From Dysgonomonas sp. Marseille-P4361 (GTDB lineage: Bacteria; Bacteroidota; Bacteroidia; Bacteroidales; Dysgonomonadaceae), in contig NZ_OPYL01000008.1 of assembly GCF_900343125.1 (NCBI RefSeq), forward strand, positions 62,001 through 126,000: a stretch of 64,000 nucleotides of DNA, read 5' to 3'. The notes below the pieces were generated by a model. The model was not told where the DNA came from. It saw only the letters and a program-made list of their open reading frames with translations, and searched no databases. A program made the position numbers and the translations under genes. The stretch's first letter is position 1, and every line of letters begins with the position of its first letter. Shown one piece after another: positions 48,401 to 57,270 of this stretch.

Positions 48401-49309
48401 ATGGCATCTTTCAACTCTTGGATATCGGCTCTACGCCCTCGAACATTATTCCTTGCTGTAGCTACAGCCCTTTGCGGAAGTGGTATTGCATACAGTACAG
48501 GCAAATATAGCATTCTTGTATTTATTCTCACCATTCTGATTGCAACCATCTTGCAGTTGCTTTCTAATATGGCAAATGACTTGGGAGACTTTCAGCACGG
48601 AACAGACATTACCGGCGAGCGTGTTGGACCTCAGCGCACCGTACAAAGCGGCGCAATCACACCTTCACAAATGAAGAAAGGAATTTTGATTGCTATCGGA
48701 GCGGCGGCTATAGTTGGCGCCTTGCTAATATATGTGGCTCTGCAATTTATGGAGTTAAAGTATATTCTTCTGTTTCTGGTATTAGGTGCAGCGAGCATCG
48801 TTGCCGCTATAAAATATACAGCCGGAAAGAATCCCTACGGATATAAGGGACTAGGTGATATTTTTTCTTTCACATTCTTCGGACTGGTTTCTGTAGTAGG
48901 AACTTATTTTCTGCATACTCATACTATCGACTTTCAACCTTGGCTACCCGCTATTGGTCTAGGACTATTGACTATTGCGGTACTCAACCTCAACAATATG
49001 CGCGACTTGGACAATGATAAGAAGTCGGGGAAAATCACTATTCCTGTACGCATAGGACTGAAAAACGCAAAACGCTACCATGCCTTTCTTACTTTGGGGG
49101 CATTAGTTTGTTTCGTAATTTATTCCGTTATCTACACTGAGGCGTGGTATCAATATCTATATCTATTGTGTTTTCTCATTTTCATCAAATTGCTGATAAA
49201 CATTTTTAAAATAAAAGAAAACAAACTGCTCGATCCTTATTTGAAATACACTTCTATGGGAACGTTTATCTTATCGGTTTGTTTCTGTATTTGCATCAAT
49301 CTGGCATGA
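48401..49309 (+). CDS. menA: 1,4-dihydroxy-2-naphthoate prenyltransferase (MenA)
   Basis: The 302-residue integral membrane protein has about nine helices. The prenyl-diphosphate-binding motif NMANDLGDFQHGTD is at about 56-69 and the second Asp-rich motif NNMRDLDNDKKSGK is near 198-211. It attaches the polyprenyl tail to DHNA in menaquinone synthesis, the main quinone in Bacteroidota. The start is directly downstream of a good -7 element. Its stop overlaps the start of the phosphodiesterase gene (ATGA). Confidence 0.92.
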   Translation: MASFNSWISALRPRTLFLAVATALCGSGIAYSTGKYSILVFILTILIATILQLLSNMANDLGDFQHGTDITGERVGPQRTVQSGAITPSQMKKGILIAIGAAAIVGALLIYVALQFMELKYILLFLVLGAASIVAAIKYTAGKNPYGYKGLGDIFSFTFFGLVSVVGTYFLHTHTIDFQPWLPAIGLGLLTIAVLNLNNMRDLDNDKKSGKITIPVRIGLKNAKRYHAFLTLGALVCFVIYSVIYTEAWYQYLYLLCFLIFIKLLINIFKIKENKLLDPYLKYTSMGTFILSVCFCICINLA

Positions 49310-49800
49310 AAAGAATAGGACTATTATCCGACACACACAGCTGGTGGGACGAAAAGTATCTGAAATACTTTGCGGACTGCGATGAGATATGGCATGCAGG
49401 CGATATAGGCTCAATGAATCTTGCTTTAAAATTCGAGGCCATAGGAAAACCATTCCGCGCTGTTTATGGGAATATTGATGATAGTAAAGTGCGAGCAGCT
49501 TATCCTAAATTTCAGCGATTCGACTTAGAGGATGTAGATGTTCTGATGACTCACATCGGTGGATATCCCGGCAAATACGATCCTCGCGTAAAAAGAATAT
49601 TAACAATAAAACCACCTAAGCTATTTATCACCGGACATTCTCATATATTGAAAGTGATGTTTGACCAAAAACTAAATTGCCTCCATATCAACCCTGGTGC
49701 TGCGGGTAAATATGGTTTTCACAGAGTTAGAACATTAGTCAAGTTTTCGCTCAACAAAGGAAATATATTCGACCTTGATGTAATAGAATTGAACGACTAA
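49306..49800 (+). CDS. YfcE/MJ0936-type metallophosphoesterase
   Basis: I use the ATG at 49306, which overlaps the menA stop. The 164-residue product carries the calcineurin-like metal motifs: LSDTHSWWDE, HAGDIG, YGNIDD, MTHIGG and GHSH. The small size fits the YfcE family of phosphodiesterases. The natural substrate is unknown, and tight coupling to menA is probably only operonic. Confidence 0.88.
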   Translation: MKRIGLLSDTHSWWDEKYLKYFADCDEIWHAGDIGSMNLALKFEAIGKPFRAVYGNIDDSKVRAAYPKFQRFDLEDVDVLMTHIGGYPGKYDPRVKRILTIKPPKLFITGHSHILKVMFDQKLNCLHINPGAAGKYGFHRVRTLVKFSLNKGNIFDLDVIELND

Positions 49801-49810
49801 CTTTTCTTAA

Positions 49811-49818
49811 TAATTTTG
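49811..49818 (+). promoter_or_regulatory. Possible -7 element for the acyltransferase gene
   Basis: TAATTTTG fits TAnnTTTG and lies 48 bp before the ATG at 49866. No clear -33 element is seen. Confidence 0.35.
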
Positions 49819-49865
49819 GAATTACTCTCTTTTTGACGAAATTTGCAGTTTGAAAATCATTCGAG

Positions 49866-50711
49866 ATGAAAGAAAAACTATTAAGCTACGACGACATACG
49901 AAAAATGAGTCCGATTTTACAAGGACCATTAGGCAAGCCTCTCATTAAATTTGCAATGGCTTTGACCGGAATGAACAAGGTCAATCGCATATACGATGCA
50001 TCCAAACAGTACGAAGGTGTTGATTTTTGTACGCACCTGTTAAAAGATGTGGGTGTAAATATAGTCGTTGAAAATATTGAAGTATTGAAGCAATATGAAG
50101 GACAAGCCTTTGTCACCGTATCTAACCATGCCTACGGACACATCGACGGGATTGCTGCAATAGCAACTGTAGGAACTGTTCGCCCCGATTATAAGATGAT
50201 GGTTAATTTCATTCTTGGAATGATTGACACTATGGCTCCGAATTTTATCGCCGTTAATCCTTTCCAAAGTGGAAAGATGGCAAGCAAATCGAGTCTGGAA
50301 GGTATCAAACAATCAATAGATCATCTCAAAAACGGGCATCCTCTAGGTTTTTTCCCTGCCGGAGCCGTATCGAAAACCAAAATAAGAAACTTCAAGATGG
50401 AAGTAGAAGACCGCGAATGGCAAGAACCCGTCCTGAAGCTTATGAAGAAAGCCAAGGTGCCTATCATACCCATGTATTTTAGTGGTAACAATTCTTGGTT
50501 CTTCAACTTCCTCGACCTTGTAAACTGGCGCCTGCGCTCGCTTCGTCTCGGACACGAAGTATATAACAAAAGAGGTAAAACAATCTATCTTCGTCTGGGA
50601 CAACCAATCCTTCCTGAAGAACAAGCTCAATATTCGAACATAAAGGAATTCGGAGAATTTCTGAAAGCCAAAACCTATGCTCTGGCTAAGAGTTCGGACA
50701 AAATGAAATAA
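49866..50711 (+). CDS. PlsC-like acyltransferase
   Basis: The 281-residue protein has the acyltransferase block SNHAYGHIDGI near residue 88, with the catalytic His and an Asp six positions on, as in Bacteroidota hemolysin-type acyltransferases. It also has a GFFPAGAVSK segment (about 160-169) corresponding to motif III (phosphate binding) and an IPMYFSGNNS segment (about 203-212). It probably transfers acyl chains to a glycerolipid or an ornithine/glycine lipid precursor. It is monocistronic, with a terminator after it. Confidence 0.8.
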   Translation: MKEKLLSYDDIRKMSPILQGPLGKPLIKFAMALTGMNKVNRIYDASKQYEGVDFCTHLLKDVGVNIVVENIEVLKQYEGQAFVTVSNHAYGHIDGIAAIATVGTVRPDYKMMVNFILGMIDTMAPNFIAVNPFQSGKMASKSSLEGIKQSIDHLKNGHPLGFFPAGAVSKTKIRNFKMEVEDREWQEPVLKLMKKAKVPIIPMYFSGNNSWFFNFLDLVNWRLRSLRLGHEVYNKRGKTIYLRLGQPILPEEQAQYSNIKEFGEFLKAKTYALAKSSDKMK

Positions 50712-50747
50712 AAATAATAGTAGTACATAGTAGTAAACAGATAAGTA

Positions 50748-50775
50748 AGGTGATACATTCGTGTATCACTTTTTC
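50748..50775 (+). terminator. Terminator after the acyltransferase gene
   Basis: The arms gtgataca (50751-50758) and tgtatcac (50763-50770) close on a TTCG loop and are followed by T5. One G-T pair extends the stem to 50748. Confidence 0.75.
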
Positions 50776-50844
50776 TTACTATACAAATCAAGCTATCTTT
50801 AGAAATCTTCACTAAAAAAGGCTGACAAAGCAGGAATAAATATG

Positions 50845-50852
50845 TAATTTTG
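50845..50852 (+). promoter_or_regulatory. Putative -7 element for the sigma-54 activator operon
   Basis: TAATTTTG fits TAnnTTTG, 79 bp before the ATG at 50931. An ATG at 50850 overlaps this element, which argues against it as the start. Confidence 0.45.
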
Positions 50853-50930
50853 TCAGGTTTCGATAAACTTAACTATTTAGCGACGTGTTTATATATAACA
50901 AGCTTATTTATACTAACACGAATCTTAGAT

Positions 50931-52208
50931 ATGGCAAAACCTGATATTCAACAAGTAAAACAACGTTTCGGTATTATAGGTAACAGTGCAGACCTAAACC
51001 GGGCTATAGATATCGCTCTTCAAGTTGCTCCTACCGATATGTCGGTGCTGGTAACGGGAGAAAGCGGAGTGGGAAAAGAAAACTTCCCTCAAATCATACA
51101 CCAATTTAGCCACCGCAAACATGGCACTTACATTGCTGTCAATTGCGGGTCTATTCCCGAAGGAACGATTGACTCCGAACTATTCGGACATGAGAAAGGC
51201 TCCTTTACGGGTGCTACCGGCGAACGCAAAGGATACTTTGAGGTAGCCAACGGAGGAACTTTGTTTCTCGACGAAGTGGGCGAACTCCCTCTTTCTACAC
51301 AAGCTCGTTTGTTACGTGTGTTAGAAACAGGAGAATTTATAAAAGTAGGATCGTCTAAAGTAGAGAAAACGGATGTACGCGTAGTTGCTGCCACCAATCT
51401 GGATATGATAAGTGCTACACGCAACGGTCGTTTCCGCGAAGACTTGTATTACCGCCTCAATACTGTCCCCATCAGAATTCCTGCGCTAAGGGACAGAAAA
51501 GACGACATTCCTTTATTGTTTAGAAAATTTGCCAGCGACTGTGCGGAGAAATACAGCATGCCTCCTATTACATTGACCAACGAGGCTCGAGAAATGCTGA
51601 AAAACTACTATTGGCCGGGGAATATTCGTCAACTAAAAAACATCACAGAGCAAATATCGATAATAGAGCAGGCACGTGAGATAACGCCTGAGATTCTTCG
51701 CTTATATTTACCCGAAAATGAGGTTGGACTAGTACCTATTGGAACGATAAACAGCAGTGAGCAGAAAAGTTTCAATAACGAGCGCGAAATTCTTTATCAG
51801 GTACTGTTCGATATGAAGAAGGATATGAATGAACTAAAGAAAATTGTTCACGACATCGTTGCCGGAAAACTATCTCCGAATGATATTATTTCTGCTTCTT
51901 CCATTACGAACCAAGACACTCCGTTGACTCCAATGGTAGTAAGTCCCCACGAATATGCTCCTTCAATAACGAATGTAAAAGAAGATAAACATACGATTAT
52001 ACCGCCATCCAGCATTTCGGATGCCGATATCATCGAAGCTCCGGAGTATGAAGAAGAAACTCTTTCTTTGCAAGATGTGGAGAGAGATATGATAAAGAAA
52101 GCCTTGGAGCGTCACAACGGAAAAAGAAAAAATGCAGCTCAGGACTTAAAAATATCTGAACGGACATTATATAGAAAAATAAAAGAATACAACTTGGAAA
52201 ATTTATGA
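50931..52208 (+). CDS. Sigma-54 activator (AAA+, Fis-type HTH) without a receiver domain
   Basis: I start at MAKPDIQ (50931). The 425-residue protein opens directly with the sigma-54 interaction AAA+ domain: Walker A GESGVGKE, the GSFTGA loop (a variant of GAFTGA), Walker B GGTLFLDEVG, and the arginine-finger region REDLYYRLN. A linker with low-complexity Ser/Pro stretches leads to a Fis-type helix-turn-helix at the C-terminus (NAAQDLKISERTLYRKI). No receiver or sensor domain is present. It overlaps lptE by 4 bases and is the first gene of an envelope/secretion operon. The targets are unknown. Confidence 0.88.
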   Translation: MAKPDIQQVKQRFGIIGNSADLNRAIDIALQVAPTDMSVLVTGESGVGKENFPQIIHQFSHRKHGTYIAVNCGSIPEGTIDSELFGHEKGSFTGATGERKGYFEVANGGTLFLDEVGELPLSTQARLLRVLETGEFIKVGSSKVEKTDVRVVAATNLDMISATRNGRFREDLYYRLNTVPIRIPALRDRKDDIPLLFRKFASDCAEKYSMPPITLTNEAREMLKNYYWPGNIRQLKNITEQISIIEQAREITPEILRLYLPENEVGLVPIGTINSSEQKSFNNEREILYQVLFDMKKDMNELKKIVHDIVAGKLSPNDIISASSITNQDTPLTPMVVSPHEYAPSITNVKEDKHTIIPPSSISDADIIEAPEYEEETLSLQDVERDMIKKALERHNGKRKNAAQDLKISERTLYRKIKEYNLENL

Positions 52209-52711
52209 AAAGAAACATCATAATATTATTTATACTCATTCTTGTTTCCGGATCGTGTACCGTTTCTTACAAGTTTAACGGCGCTTCTATCAACTACGAC
52301 GAGACTCCTGACATTTCTATTCAGGATTTTCAGAATCAGGCTCTTCTCGTATACCCTCCATTAACTCAGCTTTTCAATGAAGACCTGAAGGATATGTTTA
52401 CCCGCAGGACTAAACTGAGATTTAATTCGGTTAATCCTTCTATGGAGCTTGAAGGAGAAATTACACGTTACGACCTTACACCTATGGCGGTGCAGGAAGA
52501 CAGAATGGCTTCGCAGACACGCCTAACAATGGCTGTAACATTCCGCTTCAGAAACAACAAAAGACCAGAAAAGGATAAGGAAGAAACTATATCAGCGTAC
52601 AGAGATTTCGACAGCAATCAGATGCTGACAGATGTACAAGATGAACTGATCAAAGAGTTGACAAAAGATATTGTAGATCAGATATTCAACTCGACAATGT
52701 CGGATTGGTAA
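52205..52711 (+). CDS. lptE: LptE-like outer-membrane lipoprotein
   Basis: The 168-residue product has a lipoprotein signal (LILVSGSC) and a small alpha/beta domain with FNEDLKDMFTRRTKLRF and a C-terminal helix (DELIKELTKDIVDQIF). This is the usual pattern of Bacteroidota LptE, which plugs the LptD barrel and inserts lipopolysaccharide in the outer membrane. Sequence identity across LptE proteins is low, so this relies on size, signal and layout. It overlaps the sigma-54 activator and precedes secG in the same operon. Confidence 0.75.
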   Translation: MKRNIIILFILILVSGSCTVSYKFNGASINYDETPDISIQDFQNQALLVYPPLTQLFNEDLKDMFTRRTKLRFNSVNPSMELEGEITRYDLTPMAVQEDRMASQTRLTMAVTFRFRNNKRPEKDKEETISAYRDFDSNQMLTDVQDELIKELTKDIVDQIFNSTMSDW

Positions 52712-52751
52712 TACATACTACCTACAATTAATCAACGAAATCAAAAAAACA

Positions 52752-53531
52752 ATGAATATTCAACACTTTCACCAAATTGCAAGAAGGGAAACCGATCCTA
52801 CAATAGAGGATATATTTCCCCTCAGAGAATTGGTGAATGAATATCCTTACTTTCAAGGTGCATTGTTCGCTTATCTGAAAGCTCTTTATCTGTATGACTT
52901 TAATGGCTTCAACCCCGAATTATCAAGATTGAGCATCACTATATCGGACAGAAAGGCTCTTTTTTATTATATACTGAGCGAGGAGTTTGACTACTTCTTA
53001 CAGCAGACCGGCAAAAAAGAAATTGAAGAGGATAGAACAAACATTCTGCTCAATGCCTTTTTCGAATCCAGAGATGAAGACTTAGGGATGGAGGAAGATT
53101 TAGAATACAGCATTTCTAACTCCAGTCTGGCCTCTACCGATTATTTTTCTTACCTGCAAGCAGAAGAGAAAAGAGATACTACAGGGCATACTACCGAAGA
53201 GAAAAAGTTAAAACACCAAAGTATAATTGATACTTTTATCAATAAAGCAGAAAGCGAAGATGGCATCCGCATCATTCCTACAGAAGAAGCTAGCACTCCT
53301 CCGTCCCCCCAAAAAAGCGAGATAAAAGATGATGGAGAGGAACTAAACGAAGATATTTTCTTCACCGAAACGCTTGCAAAAATATATATCAAGCAAAAGA
53401 AATACGAAAAAGCTTATAAAATTATTAAACATTTAAGCTTGAATTATCCGAAAAAAAATATTTACTTTGCAGACCAATTGATTTTTTTGGAAAAACTGAT
53501 TATAAATACGAAATTTAAAGATACAAAATGA
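52752..53531 (+). CDS. Hypothetical protein with C-terminal TPR-like helix pair
   Basis: This is a 259-residue protein with no signal peptide. The N-terminal half is helical (ETDPTIEDIFPLRELVNEYPYFQ). The middle is acidic and low-complexity, and the end (LAKIYIKQKKYEKAYKIIKHL) resembles a single TPR unit. It lies 40 bp after lptE and overlaps secG by 4 bases (ATGA). A similar gene before secG seems common in Bacteroidota. The function is unknown, with a scaffold role plausible. Confidence 0.7.
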   Translation: MNIQHFHQIARRETDPTIEDIFPLRELVNEYPYFQGALFAYLKALYLYDFNGFNPELSRLSITISDRKALFYYILSEEFDYFLQQTGKKEIEEDRTNILLNAFFESRDEDLGMEEDLEYSISNSSLASTDYFSYLQAEEKRDTTGHTTEEKKLKHQSIIDTFINKAESEDGIRIIPTEEASTPPSPQKSEIKDDGEELNEDIFFTETLAKIYIKQKKYEKAYKIIKHLSLNYPKKNIYFADQLIFLEKLIINTKFKDTK

Positions 53532-53890
53532 CAACGCTTATTACTATTCTAATTGTAATTGCATCAATTGCTCTAATACTAATAGTTCTTGTTCAAAACT
53601 CTAAAGGAGGAGGTTTAGCTTCCGGATTCTCATCTTCAAATGCCGTTATGGGTGTTCGCAAGACAACTGATTTTATAGAAAAAGCAACTTGGGGATTGGC
53701 ATGCTTTGTAATGGTAATGAGTATCATATGCGTTATGATTTCACCAAAAAGCGTTAATAATGCATTACAACCAGAAGTAGGTGCTCCTGCTCCGGTTAAT
53801 ACAGGAACTCCTGATATGTCAACAACTCTACCTATGCCAGGAACAGATGCTCCGGCAGCTGAACAACCGGCAACAACTCCGGCTGAATAA
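53528..53890 (+). CDS. secG: SecG, Sec translocon subunit
   Basis: The 120-residue protein has two membrane helices (about 3-22 and 52-72), separated by VLVQNSKGGGLASGFSSSNAVMG, whose GGGLA motif is diagnostic for SecG. The C-terminal tail is rich in Pro, Ala and Thr (about 85-120). It is longer than the E. coli protein, as usual in Bacteroidota. It overlaps the upstream gene, so they are translationally coupled. A terminator follows. Confidence 0.92.
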   Translation: MTTLITILIVIASIALILIVLVQNSKGGGLASGFSSSNAVMGVRKTTDFIEKATWGLACFVMVMSIICVMISPKSVNNALQPEVGAPAPVNTGTPDMSTTLPMPGTDAPAAEQPATTPAE

Positions 53891-53915
53891 TAAGAAAGAC
53901 AATAAACTTATATAG

Positions 53916-53949
53916 AAAAGCTTCTCTTGATTTAAGAGGAGCTTTTTTT
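53916..53949 (+). terminator. Terminator after secG
   Basis: The 13-base arms aaaagcttctctt (53916-53928) and aagaggagctttt (53934-53946) form a stem with one G-T pair and a 5-base loop. A T-run continues to 53949. The convergent nuclease-domain gene ends inside this T-run. Confidence 0.8.
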
Positions 53950-54397
53950 ATAGATCTGTATAATGAGGGATATCCGATAAATATTCGAACGACTGAGTAG
54001 TATAATCTATTTTGCAACAATAGTGATTTATGCCATTCGACACAATCAAATATTTCACTTTCAACACAATATTGTAGCGTACTATCTGATCAAAAACATC
54101 CTGAGTAATATTCACATCGGGCGCTTTGTATTCAACTATTACAATCGGCTGCAATTCTTTATCATACACAACCGAGTCGCAACGACGCTTCTGATTATTC
54201 AGATTTATCTGAATCTCATTTGCTATCAACGAAGATGAATACCCCTTCTCTGTGGTCAGGTAATTGATAAAATGCTGACGAACCCACTCTTCGGGAGTAA
54301 GTGCGATAAACTTGCGTCGCAACTGATCGAAAACGACAGGCTTGCCGTTTACCTTTTTTACTTTTATATCAAAAGGGGGTAAATTTAAATCTAACAT
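53948..54397 (-). CDS. Orphan HsdR-N-like PD-(D/E)XK domain protein
   Basis: This 149-residue protein resembles the N-terminal nuclease domain of type I restriction subunit HsdR (HSDR_N_2). Candidate catalytic residues are Asp in RRCDSVVYD, then Glu and Lys in IVEYKAP. No helicase, methyltransferase or specificity gene is near, so it is not a restriction system. It is divergent from AMP nucleosidase. Such stand-alone proteins recur in Bacteroidota and may work in DNA or RNA processing. The exact role is unknown. Confidence 0.75.
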   Translation of the reverse strand: MLDLNLPPFDIKVKKVNGKPVVFDQLRRKFIALTPEEWVRQHFINYLTTEKGYSSSLIANEIQINLNNQKRRCDSVVYDKELQPIVIVEYKAPDVNITQDVFDQIVRYNIVLKVKYLIVSNGINHYCCKIDYTTQSFEYLSDIPHYTDL

Positions 54398-54401
54398 TTG
54401 T

Positions 54402-54409
54402 TACCTTTG
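54402..54409 (+). promoter_or_regulatory. Putative -7 element for the AMP nucleosidase gene
   Basis: TACCTTTG fits TAnnTTTG, 64 bp before the ATG at 54473. In the same region, a minus-strand TAAATTTG match near 54453-54460 could serve the divergent nuclease-domain gene. Confidence 0.45.
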
Positions 54410-54472
54410 TTTATCTCCAACAAAAAAGAGGATAGACTTGTTTAATTATAAACAAATTTAAAACTATTTTAT

Positions 54473-55246
54473 ATGAAAACAAAACAAGAAATAGTCGAAA
54501 ACTGGCTACCAAGATACACCAAAAGACCTTTGGAACAATTCACAAAACATATTCTACTCACCAATTTCTCGAAATATGTAGAAGTCTTTGCCGATCATTT
54601 CAAAGTGCCTATCATTGGGCTTGATGGTAATATGCCAAACGCTTCTGCTGAAGGGATTACCATTATAAACTTTGGGATGGGAAGTGCAAATGCAGCTACT
54701 ATCATGGACCTGCTTAGCGCAGTTGAACCCGAAGCTGTATTGTTCTTAGGCAAATGTGGCGGTATAAAAAAGATCAACAGTGTGGGTGACTATATTCTGC
54801 CTATTGCTGCAATACGAGGAGAGGGTACGTCGAACGACTACTATCCACCGGAAGTTCCTTCTTTACCTGCATTTAGTCTGTTGCGCTCTGTTTCCTCTAC
54901 CATACGAGATCATAATCGCGACTATTGGACAGGGACTGTTTACACTACCAACAGACGTGTATGGGAACATGACGACTCATTCAAAGAATATCTTCGCAAG
55001 ATACGTGCGATGGCTGTAGATATGGAAACAGCTACACTTTTTACTTGTGGTTTCGCCAATCACATCCCAACTGGAGCATTGCTGTTGGTATCTGACCAAC
55101 CGATGATTTCCGATGGGGTAAAAACTGAGAAAAGCGACCAGATTGTCACTCAGAATTTTGTAAGAGAGCATGTCATGGTAGGTGTAGAAGCACTTACAAC
55201 ATTAATAAACAATGGACAGACCGTAAAACACTTACGATTTGAATAA
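54473..55246 (+). CDS. amn: AMP nucleosidase
   Basis: This 257-residue protein has the nucleoside phosphorylase-like fold. It carries GMGSANAATIMDLL, LGKCGGIKK, RGEGTSNDYYPPEVP and VDMETATLF, whose acidic residues contact the ribose. The length fits the short Bacteroidota form that lacks the N-terminal regulatory domain of E. coli Amn (about 480 residues). It cleaves AMP to adenine and ribose-5-phosphate. holA follows after 8 bp, so the two are probably co-transcribed. Confidence 0.88.
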   Translation: MKTKQEIVENWLPRYTKRPLEQFTKHILLTNFSKYVEVFADHFKVPIIGLDGNMPNASAEGITIINFGMGSANAATIMDLLSAVEPEAVLFLGKCGGIKKINSVGDYILPIAAIRGEGTSNDYYPPEVPSLPAFSLLRSVSSTIRDHNRDYWTGTVYTTNRRVWEHDDSFKEYLRKIRAMAVDMETATLFTCGFANHIPTGALLLVSDQPMISDGVKTEKSDQIVTQNFVREHVMVGVEALTTLINNGQTVKHLRFE

Positions 55247-55254
55247 CAGTAAAT

Positions 55255-56259
55255 ATGACTTTTGAACAACTAAAAGCCGATATAAAAAATAGAAAGTTCA
55301 AACCCATATATCTATTTATGGGTGATGAACCTTATTATATAAACGAGCTAACAAACCTCCTGACAGAAACCGTACTTCCCGAAGAAGAGCGCGATTTCAA
55401 TCAAACCATTGTTTACGGCATGGAAACGAATGTGCCTGCCGTTATCACAATGGCTCGCAGCTTCCCTATGATGTCCGATTATCAGTTGGTAGTAATCAAA
55501 GAAGCGCAAAATCTGAGTAAGATTGAAGAATTGGAGATTTATGCAAAAAATCCACTACACTCTACCATTCTTGTTATCAATTACAAAGGAGGAAATTTAG
55601 ATAAAAGAAAAAAATTATATGCTGCTATAGACAAGCATGGAATAGTATTCGAGTCGAGTAAGATTCCGGAATATAAGATTCCTGCATTTATTATTTCTTA
55701 TATCCAAAGTAAAGGATTAACGACAGACCAGAAGTCGGCTCAGATGCTATCCGACTATTTAGGAAATGATTTGAGTAAACTGACCAACGAAATAGCCAAA
55801 CTATTGATAGCTATTCCGGCTGGACAGAAGCAAATATCAGCTGACCTGATAGAACAAAACATAGGGATCAGTAAGGATTTCAACAACTTTGAATTACTGA
55901 AAGCCATAATAGAGAAGAATATCTATAAGGCTAATCAAATAGCCGATTACTTTGAAAAGAACCCGAAAAACAATCCGATGATTGTAACCATGATCGTTCT
56001 ATTCAATTTTTTCAGCAACCTCATGATTTGTTATTGGGCAAAAAATAAAACAGAACAGGGAATTGCCGCAGAGCTTGGCTTTAGGAACCCATATCAGGCA
56101 AAAGATTATGTAATAGCCCTGAAGAATTATAATGCCTTTAAGTGTATGGAGATTATCAGCTTGCTGAGAACATACGACGCTAAATGCAAAGGTGTGGATA
56201 ATGTTTCTGCATCTGATGGCGAACTTCTAAAAGAACTTTTATATAAAATAATGCATTAA
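55255..56259 (+). CDS. holA: DNA polymerase III delta subunit
   Basis: The 334-residue protein has the HolA pattern. The N-terminal AAA-like domain holds IYLFMGDEPYYIN, RSFPMMSDYQLVVIKEAQ and ILVINYKG. The middle region includes LGNDLSKLTNEIAKL, and the C-terminal collar helices follow. HolA opens the sliding clamp in the clamp loader. It is 8 bp after the AMP nucleosidase gene and 11 bp before the esterase gene. Confidence 0.88.
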   Translation: MTFEQLKADIKNRKFKPIYLFMGDEPYYINELTNLLTETVLPEEERDFNQTIVYGMETNVPAVITMARSFPMMSDYQLVVIKEAQNLSKIEELEIYAKNPLHSTILVINYKGGNLDKRKKLYAAIDKHGIVFESSKIPEYKIPAFIISYIQSKGLTTDQKSAQMLSDYLGNDLSKLTNEIAKLLIAIPAGQKQISADLIEQNIGISKDFNNFELLKAIIEKNIYKANQIADYFEKNPKNNPMIVTMIVLFNFFSNLMICYWAKNKTEQGIAAELGFRNPYQAKDYVIALKNYNAFKCMEIISLLRTYDAKCKGVDNVSASDGELLKELLYKIMH

Positions 56260-56270
56260 AATTATCTACC

Positions 56271-57212
56271 ATGAAAAATTTCAGTGTACTTTTCGCTTTA
56301 TTGTTTCTGTTGTTTGCGTGTAACAAACCAATAGAGAAAGAAAATAAAATTGTAGATAAACAAACCTACATTTTTTCTATAAAGGGAACTGATACTCTTC
56401 GCATGGACAGATACAACAAAACCGCTATCGAAGGAGAAAAACCTTGTGTTATTTATGTCTTTGGCGGTGGATTCAAAGCCGGAAGCCGCTCTAGTGAAAG
56501 CTATGACAAATTCTTCAACTTTCTGCTCGACAAAGGCTATCAGGTAATTTCTATCGATTACCGATTGGGACTGAAAGAAGTACAAGATCCGGCAGCTTAT
56601 CCCGAAGCTTTACCTCGAAGTATTGGCTACGCTGTGGAAGATCTCTTTGATGCTACCAATTATATCTTTGCCAATGCTAAAGAATGGAATATTGATACTA
56701 CAATGCTTGTTCCTTGTGGTTCGAGTGCCGGAGCAATAACAGCCCTACACGCAACCTACTCGATAGCAAACAAAGAGAAACTCAGCAGCAAGCTTCCTGT
56801 CAACTTCAACTATGCGGGAATCATCTCTCTTGCCGGAGCTATTTTTAGTTCTACAGCAAATCTGGATTGGAATCAAAAACCGGCTCCAATACTGTTATTT
56901 CATGGCGATGCAGACCGTAGTGTGCCTTTTGATAAAATAGAAGCTATGGGATTGGGCTTTTACGGATCAAAGCATATTTCAGAACAATTAAGTTCTATTC
57001 AATCACCCCATTTCTTTTATGAAGTAAAAAATGCCGATCACGAAATATCAAACACCCCTATTCAAGATAACTTGAACGAAATAGACACATTTTTAGAACA
57101 ACTGGTTAAAGAGAAAAAACAGCTCATAATAAACACCCAGGTGGAACAAATAGGAAAACCTGAGCTAAAAAAAGAGCTGAATCTTATGGACTATATCAAT
57201 TCGAATTTGTAA
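56271..57212 (+). CDS. Alpha/beta hydrolase, lipoprotein
   Basis: This 313-residue esterase-like protein has a lipobox (LLFAC near residue 17). Visible features are YVFGGGFKAGS (oxyanion-type Gly run), the nucleophile in PCGSSAGAI, Asp in HGDADRSVPFD and His in NADHEIS. This completes a Ser-Asp-His triad. It fits the carboxylesterase/acetyl-xylan-esterase-like group of periplasmic or surface enzymes. The substrate is unknown. It is close behind holA but may have its own promoter. Confidence 0.8.
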   Translation: MKNFSVLFALLFLLFACNKPIEKENKIVDKQTYIFSIKGTDTLRMDRYNKTAIEGEKPCVIYVFGGGFKAGSRSSESYDKFFNFLLDKGYQVISIDYRLGLKEVQDPAAYPEALPRSIGYAVEDLFDATNYIFANAKEWNIDTTMLVPCGSSAGAITALHATYSIANKEKLSSKLPVNFNYAGIISLAGAIFSSTANLDWNQKPAPILLFHGDADRSVPFDKIEAMGLGFYGSKHISEQLSSIQSPHFFYEVKNADHEISNTPIQDNLNEIDTFLEQLVKEKKQLIINTQVEQIGKPELKKELNLMDYINSNL

Positions 57213-57270
57213 CTTTAAACTCTATCTTTCAAAAAACTTAATCTAATAACCTTTTAAATAATAGCAAAAC

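Noticed and set aside
50850-50930. Upstream start for the sigma-54 activator
   Set aside because: The ATG overlaps the -7 promoter element, and the extra 27 residues do not look like a domain.
53948-54397. Restriction-modification system
   Set aside because: No methyltransferase, specificity or helicase gene is nearby; only the nuclease-like N-domain exists.
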